From positions 1 through 6,849 of the forward strand of contig JAAEOP010000302.1 of the NCBI GenBank assembly GCA_024223125.1: DNA of 6,849 nucleotides, read 5' to 3'. Below, in pieces: positions 1 through 4,982 of this stretch (position 1 is its first letter; every line of letters begins with the position of its first letter). This DNA is from Chloroflexota bacterium (lineage in GTDB: Bacteria > Chloroflexota > Anaerolineae > Promineifilales > Promineifilaceae). Made by a program: the position numbers and the translations under genes. The notes below the pieces were generated by a model that saw only the letters and a list, made by a program, of their open reading frames with translations, was not told the origin of the DNA and searched no databases.

Positions 1-84
1 GACCGCTTGCTGACCGCCCGCGACACCATGCGCCGGGTGCAGACGTTTGATGATACTTTGTTTGGGGAAGACTTTGCGACGTGA
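1..84 (+). CDS. C-terminal 27 residues of an unidentified protein (5' end outside window)
   Basis: Frame 1 is open from the first base to a TGA at 82-84 and reads as a charged tail ending in FDDTLFGEDFAT. The lack of stops, the protein-like composition and the short 33-nt gap to the next gene on the same strand suggest the end of a real gene in the same transcription unit. Twenty-seven residues are too few to identify a family. From memory, proteins like the downstream one can sit beside SNF2-type helicases, so a helicase is possible, but nothing in this fragment proves it. Confidence 0.5.
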   Translation, partial: DRLLTARDTMRRVQTFDDTLFGEDFAT

Positions 85-92
85 GTTGTGGG

Positions 93-120
93 CGGATGAC
101 GGATAACGGAATACGGTATG
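93..120 (+). repeat. Degenerate heptanucleotide tandem repeat (4 units) overlapping a start codon
   Basis: The spacer before the 604-residue gene reads as four consecutive 7-nt units: CGGATGA, CGGATAA, CGGAATA and CGGTATG. The last unit supplies the ATG at 118-120. There is no Shine-Dalgarno sequence in this spacer, so the repeat occupies the place where a ribosome binding site would be expected. Whether it affects translation is unknown. Confidence 0.55.
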
Positions 121-1932
121 AGTGACTTAGAAGAGTTTGTTTTAGACTATTTACAAGAGGCGGGCGGTATTGTGGAGCCGCCGGCCTATAATGTGTATGA
201 AGCGCTGCTGCCGGAAACGGTGGCCGACCGTTGGCGTGTGCCAGATTATTTACGGCTTGCTTTTGCGGAAACAGAGCAAGAAGATGTGACCCGGCTAGGT
301 TACAATCATCCGTTGGTGGAGCAGATGGTGGAGGAGGCTTACGGCCGATCCGCTTCCAGCCGTCTTTACATCAATAATCTGCGCCTGAATAAAAGCAGTG
401 TGGATGAGTTGGCAATGAAAAGTTGGGCAGTGCTCAATGCGCGTACCCAGCCCCTAAAACGAGCCACTGTTGCCCGGGTACGAAGCGCCTATGTACGCTT
501 TAACTTTAAGGCCGCCATTCTCAGCGACGAGAAGCAGGAACGGCTGGTTTCGGTGTTGATGGATGCCCATACCGGCAGCCGCGTTATTGATTCTGATCCG
601 ATTGAAAGCCGGGCTACGGCCGATTCTCCCGATACCGTTCTCGCTTCTTTGTCCAGCGCCCCGATTCGCTGGCAACCTAAAGATGGCCCCACACTGAATG
701 CACCCCTGGATGAAAATACGCTTTCTGCTTTACTAGACCGGGCACAAACGTCCGTTCTGCAAGAAATGCAAGCAGAATTGGGCAGCCTGCAAAAGCGTGT
801 TGTCCGTTTCCGCCAACTGGATGAAGCTCGCCTCACCGATTATTATGATACCCTGGAAAAAGACTTGCAGAACCGGCTGCGAACGGCTTCGGCCGAACGC
901 CGCCCTGGTTTGGAAGATAAGTTAACGGCCGTGCAAACCGAACGCCGCCACAAACTGACTGACCTGACCGAACGATATCAGGTACGCATCAACCTTACCT
1001 TGCTCAACTTGCTTATTATTCAGCAGCCCAAACTCATCCAGGCTGTCCGCATCGTTAACCGCAGTACGAAGGTGAGCGCCTACGCTGTGTGGGACCCGCT
1101 GCTGCTCCAGTTGGAGCCGCTGCATTGCCAGATGTGCGGGCAGCCCGGCCAACGCCTGTATTTATGCCACAATGGACATCTGGCCCATGAAGATTGTCTA
1201 GCCCCGGCCTGTATTGATTGTAAACGTGTCTTTTGCCGCGACTGCGCCCATGAAGTGAAAACATGCGACGTTTGCCACGAACCCTTGTGCCATTACAGCC
1301 AATTAGCTTGCTCTGATTGCGACCGTCATACCTGCCAGGAACATCGTGAATTGTGCCATGCGGACAACGGCCGTCCCCTGGACCTGACTACTCAAACTCT
1401 GCCGCCGCCAGAACCCGCCCCCCCTGCCAAACCCAAAACGTCGCCAACCAGCCGCAAAAGTCGTCCCAAACGGCCGTCACGCAAACCCAAACCCAAGCCC
1501 AAATCAAAAACGGTCCGGATAGCTAGAAGCGGCCCAAAGGTGCTGCGTATGGAAGTCATTTTGAGCCCCACGGCGGTGGCGGCCTATTTAATAGGCAAAC
1601 GAGGCCACCAGATTGCCTTTCGCGTCTGGGAATTGGATCCGGATGAAGGCGGGATTTTACGGAACTGTGAGTGCGAAAAGGGGGATGCGTGTCAGGCTGG
1701 TGGGATAATTATACGGCCGTTTGAGAGTCGTTACCTTGAAAAACAAATGCGGGATGAACTGACCGCCTTTGCCGAGGAGTACGGGCTGCCCACTAAGAAA
1801 ATTCATTACAACCGCCTCTCATCGTTAAACAATGAGCCATACCCTGTGGCTAAATTTGGATTATTCGGTTTGTGGAAAAATGAAGAGGTACTGGCTGCGG
1901 CTCGTGATACTTTTTCTAACCTTTATTGGTAA
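118..1932 (+). CDS. Uncharacterised coiled-coil protein with RING-like Cys/His cluster and Lys/Pro-rich linker (604 aa)
   Basis: I do not recognise a named family. Residues 1-120 form a mixed domain with a PPAYNVYEALLP segment and a YNHPLVEQMVEEA segment. Residues about 198-290 are strongly charged and heptad-like, probably a coiled coil. Residues 337-413 contain a dense metal-binding cluster: C337, C340, C350, H354, H357, C360, C365, C368, then C373, C376, C383, C386, C391, C398, C401, C406, H409 and C413. The first eight match the RING-H2 spacing consensus. Residues about 430-474 are a Pro/Lys/Arg-rich disordered linker that could contact nucleic acid. Residues 475-604 form a separate domain with C517, C519 and C525. 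No signal peptide or membrane segment is visible, so it is probably cytoplasmic. The ATG at 118 lacks a Shine-Dalgarno sequence. The close upstream gene suggests an operon. A scaffold or nucleic-acid-associated role is my inference. Confidence 0.85.
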   Translation: MSDLEEFVLDYLQEAGGIVEPPAYNVYEALLPETVADRWRVPDYLRLAFAETEQEDVTRLGYNHPLVEQMVEEAYGRSASSRLYINNLRLNKSSVDELAMKSWAVLNARTQPLKRATVARVRSAYVRFNFKAAILSDEKQERLVSVLMDAHTGSRVIDSDPIESRATADSPDTVLASLSSAPIRWQPKDGPTLNAPLDENTLSALLDRAQTSVLQEMQAELGSLQKRVVRFRQLDEARLTDYYDTLEKDLQNRLRTASAERRPGLEDKLTAVQTERRHKLTDLTERYQVRINLTLLNLLIIQQPKLIQAVRIVNRSTKVSAYAVWDPLLLQLEPLHCQMCGQPGQRLYLCHNGHLAHEDCLAPACIDCKRVFCRDCAHEVKTCDVCHEPLCHYSQLACSDCDRHTCQEHRELCHADNGRPLDLTTQTLPPPEPAPPAKPKTSPTSRKSRPKRPSRKPKPKPKSKTVRIARSGPKVLRMEVILSPTAVAAYLIGKRGHQIAFRVWELDPDEGGILRNCECEKGDACQAGGIIIRPFESRYLEKQMRDELTAFAEEYGLPTKKIHYNRLSSLNNEPYPVAKFGLFGLWKNEEVLAAARDTFSNLYW

Positions 1933-1940
1933 TGCCTGTG

Positions 1941-1963
1941 AAACGTAAAACGTAAGACATAAG
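1941..1963. repeat. Degenerate 7-nt tandem repeat after the 604-residue gene
   Basis: Nine bases after the stop codon the sequence runs as AAACGTA, AAACGTA, AGACATA, AG: two perfect 7-nt units and one diverged unit. Its period matches that of the repeat before the same gene, although the unit sequence differs. It does not form a hairpin and is unlikely to be a terminator. The rest of 1964-2084 shows no coding potential or structure that I can support. Confidence 0.5.
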
Positions 1964-2084
1964 TTACTCTGGTAAAGTTTAATGCTAGGTAGAGAAACGA
2001 ATTGACGCTCATTTATCCGTTGGTTTTAGCCGCTGTCTTCTGAATTCATAAAAGATGGTGTTGGGTAATTTCCTAAAAACAGCA

Positions 2085-2160
2085 TGTCATTTCAACCGTA
2101 GGGGAAAATTTTTACCCCTGCTGAGACAAGATTCCTCGCCCTACGGGATTCGGAATAACA
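2085..2160. repeat. Imperfect 76-nt palindromic intergenic element between convergent genes
   Basis: The left arm (2085-2103, TGTCATTTCAACCGTAGGG) is an imperfect inverted copy of the right arm (2139-2160). Read in reverse complement, the right arm starts TGTTATTCCGAA and ends CCCGTAGGG. The arms share a perfect CCGTAGGG inner end and differ by two substitutions and three inserted bases. A second small hairpin, AGGGG...CCCCT, lies at 2100-2119. It sits between the stops of two convergent genes and could help terminate both. The form resembles dispersed palindromic repeats or a short non-autonomous element more than a simple terminator, because no T-run follows the stem. Confidence 0.6.
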
Positions 2161-2184
2161 TCGCGTTAACCCTTTGCCCATGCC

Positions 2185-3438
2185 TCAGATTACCGTTCCA
2201 TCAAGGATAATGGCATTTTTAGGCACGATGACAATACCATCTCGCGCCACCCAATAACCTCCATCTTTATCTGGACGTTCAGCTATGGCCCGAATCGTTA
2301 CATTTTTACCGATACGCGCATTTTTATCAATGATAGCTTGCTTAATATTTGAGCCGTCGCCAATACCCATGTCAGGGCGGCCCAACCGTCTATTTTCCGC
2401 TTTGTCACTGTCTGATTCGTAATAGTCCGACCCCATCATTACTGTAGATTTAATCGTTGTATTGGCTCCAATAATACTTCTTAGTCCAATAACCGAATTG
2501 GCAACATCCGTCTCCGTAATTCGGCAGCCGTCTGTCAACAATACTTTGTCTAAATGTGCGTGGTGAACTTCAGATGTGGGTAAAAATCGGGCACGTGTAT
2601 AAATGGGTGACCGGGGGGTATAAAAGTCGAAAGGAGCATCTGGAGCCGCCATATCCAAATTGACTTGATAAAAGCGTCGAATCGTACCGATGTCTTCCCA
2701 AAAACCTTCAAATACATAACCCATCAATCGCTTTTCATTCATAGCTCTGGGTAAAACGTCCCGGCCAAAATCATTTCCATCACTTTCTAATAGCTCGAAA
2801 AGGGCGTTGTCACTGAAAACATATATGCCCATAGAAGCCATATATGGTTTCTCAGCCCCTTCCCAACTTTCCAGGCCAGCTAATTTTTGTCTGGGAGGTT
2901 TTTCGTTGAAATTTACAATCTGGTTGTTCTGATCAAGTTTTAAGATGCCCAGATCAGTGGCCGCATCGGCGCTGACAGGTTGTACGGCCACGGTCACATC
3001 TGCCTGGCTGTCAACGTGAAATTGCACAAATTTTCGATAATCCATCCGGTAGAGGTGATCACCGGCTAAAATCAGGGTGTATTTTGTGTTTGCTTCTCTA
3101 ATTTCAACAACTTGTTTGCGTACAGCGTCGGCCGTACCCTGATACCAATCGGCGCTGCGAGGCGTTTGTTCGGCGGCTAATATTTGCACCCAACCAGAGG
3201 CAAACACATCCCGGTTGTACGTTCTGAATACATGACGATGTAAGGAAACGGAGTTGAATTGGGTTAATATAGCTATTTTATCTATGCCGGCGTGTAAACA
3301 GTTGCTCATGGGTATATCTATGAGCCGGTATTTGCCAGCCAGGGGCACGGCCGGTTTTGCTCGTTCTTTGGTTAGGGGGTAAAGACGTGAGCCGGCGCCC
3401 CCGCCAAGAATCAGTCCCAACACATCTTGCATTTGCAT
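2185..3438 (-). CDS. glgC: Glucose-1-phosphate adenylyltransferase (ADP-glucose pyrophosphorylase)
   Basis: Makes ADP-glucose from glucose-1-phosphate and ATP, the committed step of bacterial glycogen synthesis; cytoplasmic, normally a homotetramer. Residues 9-46 carry the nucleotide-binding signature (GGGAGSRLYPLT, KPAVPLAGKYRLIDIP). WYQGTADAVRK is at 98-108 and AGDHLYRMDY at 125-134. FNEKPP at 177-182 contains K180, the expected glucose-1-phosphate lysine. FWEDIGTI is at 246-253. Residues about 290-417 form the left-handed beta-helix domain. Its SVIGLRS, MGSDYYESD and IIDKNARIG motifs resemble cyanobacterial and plant enzymes. K372 and K407 align with the two 3-phosphoglycerate-site lysines known there (Anabaena K382 and K419; K407 is likewise 11 residues from the end). 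At 417 residues it is complete. The start at 3438 is backed by a good Shine-Dalgarno sequence. It is monocistronic here, with no other glg gene in the window. It is less GC-rich than its neighbours. Confidence 0.97.
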   Translation of the reverse strand: MQMQDVLGLILGGGAGSRLYPLTKERAKPAVPLAGKYRLIDIPMSNCLHAGIDKIAILTQFNSVSLHRHVFRTYNRDVFASGWVQILAAEQTPRSADWYQGTADAVRKQVVEIREANTKYTLILAGDHLYRMDYRKFVQFHVDSQADVTVAVQPVSADAATDLGILKLDQNNQIVNFNEKPPRQKLAGLESWEGAEKPYMASMGIYVFSDNALFELLESDGNDFGRDVLPRAMNEKRLMGYVFEGFWEDIGTIRRFYQVNLDMAAPDAPFDFYTPRSPIYTRARFLPTSEVHHAHLDKVLLTDGCRITETDVANSVIGLRSIIGANTTIKSTVMMGSDYYESDSDKAENRRLGRPDMGIGDGSNIKQAIIDKNARIGKNVTIRAIAERPDKDGGYWVARDGIVIVPKNAIILDGTVI

Positions 3439-3443
3439 ATCAA

Positions 3444-3453
3444 TTTTCCTCTT
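3444..3453 (-). promoter_or_regulatory. Ribosome binding site of glgC
   Basis: On the minus strand AAGAGGAAAA lies upstream of the glgC ATG, with the AGAGGA core (3447-3452) 8 nt from the start codon. This favours M1 over M3 as the start. It is the clearest Shine-Dalgarno sequence in the window. Confidence 0.75.
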
Positions 3454-3464
3454 CTTTTTGAGAG

Positions 3465-3482
3465 ATAAGTCAGATAAATCAG
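3465..3482. repeat. Two 9-nt tandem repeats in the glgC leader
   Basis: ATAAGTCAG (3465-3473) is followed directly by ATAAATCAG (3474-3482), differing at one base. It lies 27-44 nt upstream of the glgC start codon, probably within the 5' leader. It could be a direct-repeat binding site or simple slippage; nothing here decides between them. Confidence 0.4.
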
Positions 3483-3515
3483 AGATGGAATTTCCCTACC
3501 CTAATTAAAGCAAAT

Positions 3516-3521
3516 AATATA
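3516..3521 (-). promoter_or_regulatory. Possible -10 element for glgC
   Basis: Minus-strand TATATT lies in the most AT-rich part of the divergent spacer, about 78 nt upstream of the glgC start. No convincing -35 box is seen 16-18 nt further upstream, so this is only a candidate. Confidence 0.25.
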
Positions 3522-3564
3522 GGTTTTTACCAGTAGCTGCGGTTTCTGGGTACGCGGTGTTCTT

Positions 3565-3632
3565 GTTGACAAGTCCCCGACACTTCTCTCAACTTCCAGG
3601 TATAGTTAAGTGTCGGGGACTCCTGAATCAAC
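3565..3632. repeat. REP-like palindrome with perfect 14-bp arms
   Basis: AGTCCCCGACACTT (3572-3585) is perfectly inverted at 3608-3621. Inside it, AACT (3591-3594) pairs with AGTT (3604-3607) across a 5-nt bulge, leaving a 9-nt loop. Outside it, GTTGA (3565-3569) pairs with TCAAC (3628-3632) across an asymmetric internal loop. The element sits between the divergent start codons of glgC and the seven-helix protein. The GTCCCCGAC core and bulged stem suggest a repetitive extragenic palindrome of the kind mobilised by REP-associated (IS200-like) transposases; an operator is an alternative. No T-run follows, so a terminator is unlikely. Confidence 0.65.
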
Positions 3633-3650
3633 CAGCCCGGTAGTGGATTG

Positions 3651-3659
3651 TGGTAAAAT
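3651..3659 (+). promoter_or_regulatory. Possible extended -10 promoter giving a leaderless transcript
   Basis: TGGTAAAAT matches the extended -10 form TGnTATAAT with one mismatch and ends 7 nt before the ATG at 3667. A start site 6-8 nt downstream would fall at or next to the ATG, so the mRNA would have almost no leader. This agrees with the absence of a Shine-Dalgarno sequence. No clear -35 box is seen at the usual distance. Confidence 0.35.
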
Positions 3660-3666
3660 CTGAATA

Positions 3667-4896
3667 ATGAACAGTTGGCAGTTACTCATTCTAACTCTTA
3701 TATTTGGGTTGTTGTTTTGGCAAGGTTTTTATCTGATTGCCCGTGATGCCGGGCGGGTGATGTTGTGGTTGGCAGGATTGGCATCGTTGGCGTTGGCCAC
3801 AGCCGTGGCGCTCAATATGCTCAACCAGTATGCCTTTTCCATTCAACTGGCTTTGCGCTTGTTACGAATTGAACAGTTTCTAATTGTGCTGACCATGTTG
3901 CTAGGGTTGGCTGTCGTCGTCACGCTGGCTCCCGGTTATGATGCCTGGGCACACCGTTTCCAAAACCAAAAATGGCCGATGGGTCTGGCCTGGTTGAGCT
4001 TGATTGGCTTTAGTTTGGTAATTGGATCGGTCGTCATTTCGGGGATGATTGTACCTGGGGTGGAGCAAATGATTTTGTTGGGTGCGTCGCTTTTTTTGTT
4101 GGGCACGGCCGTTTCCATGATACATGCCTCAGACCAGGGTGAAGTGTGGTTTCCTCACTTTTTCCGCTCCTTCGACTATTCTTTTTTTACAGCGTTACTG
4201 TTTGGCGGGCAGGTCGCCCTTATCATGATTTTTGCTACCGGGGTTACATTTCCCATGCTGCTTTTGCTCTTGGGAACCATTGCCGCAGCTATTTTGGTTC
4301 AGGTTTTTTCAGATTCGGTGCAAACGGCCGTAGACCAGATCGCCTTCTTCAATTTCCCCAACATTCGCCGCCAACGTTCAGATTCACGGGCTGAATCAGA
4401 TGCGACGCAGCGGCTGGACAGTTCCCTAAACCTGATGCAGATGGATGAGAAGACCTTTACCCAGCACACACGACGGGCGCTCAGTCACATGGGGAATTTA
4501 CCCAAACTGGCAGCTAACCCCCTTACAAATCTACCGCTGGTGAATGTGCGTTTGCAGATGAACGGCCGTCACAACAGCACCCTTCTCCGCGCCACCGAAC
4601 TCAAAATCATCCTGAGTGAAAGTATTGACCGCCTGAAACCCCCCGATGAGGGTGATTTTGGTACGACAAATGCCTGGCGTTTTTACAATGCGCTCTATTT
4701 TCCCTATGTGAAGGGACTACGGCCGTACAGCCGCCGCGCTTATTATGCTGAAAATGGGGAGGAGGAAACGGCCGTGAAAGAAGCCCTTGATTGGTTCCGC
4801 AGCCAGGTTCCCGAACGCACCCTCTACAACTGGCAAAACGCCGCCGCCCAACTCATCGCCCGCGACTTACGGGAACGTTCTCAACATATTACCTGA
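3667..4896 (+). CDS. Uncharacterised membrane protein with seven predicted helices and a soluble C-terminal domain (409 aa)
   Basis: I do not recognise a family. Hydrophobic segments lie at about residues 4-24, 31-52, 69-88, 107-129, 133-152, 172-193 and 195-215, giving seven predicted membrane helices. The first starts at the N-terminus without a cleavable signal. Residues 216-409 are soluble. They include a variable stretch (235-260), then LSHMGNLPKLAANPL (272-286), FGTTNAWRFYNALYFPYV (331-348), GLRPYSRR (350-357) and VPERTLYNWQNAAAQLIARDL (381-401). These aromatic-rich, helix-prone motifs look like a conserved domain, but I see no kinase H-box or ATP-binding motif, no GGDEF motif and no transporter signature. 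The layout resembles a membrane sensor with a cytoplasmic output domain, which is inference. It is transcribed alone, divergently from glgC, with no Shine-Dalgarno sequence before the ATG and a possible leaderless promoter. It carries five copies of ACGGCCGT. Confidence 0.88.
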   Translation: MNSWQLLILTLIFGLLFWQGFYLIARDAGRVMLWLAGLASLALATAVALNMLNQYAFSIQLALRLLRIEQFLIVLTMLLGLAVVVTLAPGYDAWAHRFQNQKWPMGLAWLSLIGFSLVIGSVVISGMIVPGVEQMILLGASLFLLGTAVSMIHASDQGEVWFPHFFRSFDYSFFTALLFGGQVALIMIFATGVTFPMLLLLLGTIAAAILVQVFSDSVQTAVDQIAFFNFPNIRRQRSDSRAESDATQRLDSSLNLMQMDEKTFTQHTRRALSHMGNLPKLAANPLTNLPLVNVRLQMNGRHNSTLLRATELKIILSESIDRLKPPDEGDFGTTNAWRFYNALYFPYVKGLRPYSRRAYYAENGEEETAVKEALDWFRSQVPERTLYNWQNAAAQLIARDLRERSQHIT

Positions 4897-4905
4897 TTAC
4901 ATCTT

Positions 4906-4974
4906 TTGTATACACGGATGGGAAAAACACAGATTTTTTGTTTTTATCTATGTTCCCCCAATCTGTGTATACAA
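4906..4974. terminator. Hairpin between convergent genes, probable bidirectional terminator
   Basis: TTGTATACACGGAT (4906-4919) pairs with ATCTGTGTATACAA (4961-4974) over 14 positions, with one G-U wobble. GGG (4920-4922) can extend the stem to CCC (4957-4959) past a one-base bulge. The loop is rich in A on the left and T on the right (TTTTTTGTTTTT at 4934-4945). A second ACACAGAT at 4927-4934 repeats ACACGGAT (4912-4919) and could pair instead with the same right arm. It fills most of the 86-nt spacer between the 409-residue gene and xylB. No T-run follows the outer stem, so it may instead be a dispersed palindromic repeat. Confidence 0.5.
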
Positions 4975-4982
4975 CATTCTTA

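Noticed and set aside
489..836. Antisense open frame of 115 codons opposite the 604-residue gene
   Set aside because: It lies wholly opposite a better-supported gene, is rich in Ser/Arg and has no recognisable domain; it looks like a shadow of the real frame.
1482..1508. CCCAAA-like 6-nt period as a separate DNA repeat
   Set aside because: It lies in the part of the gene encoding the Lys/Pro linker and is sufficiently explained by repeated Lys-Pro codons.
3566..3571. TTGACA as a -35 box for the 409-residue gene
   Set aside because: No -10-like hexamer lies 16-18 nt downstream; TATAGT at 3601 is 29 nt away. The TTGAC is better explained as part of the palindrome's outer stem.
1933..3666. CRISPR array or a transposon carrying glgC, suggested by flanking palindromes
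   Set aside because: The palindromes on the two sides of glgC have different sequences, there are no regularly spaced direct repeats, and no transposase or target duplication is visible.
4146..4394. Alternative-frame open frame of 82 codons inside the seven-helix protein gene
   Set aside because: It overlaps a continuous membrane-protein frame and shows no domain or ribosome binding site; a frameshift is not needed to explain the main gene.
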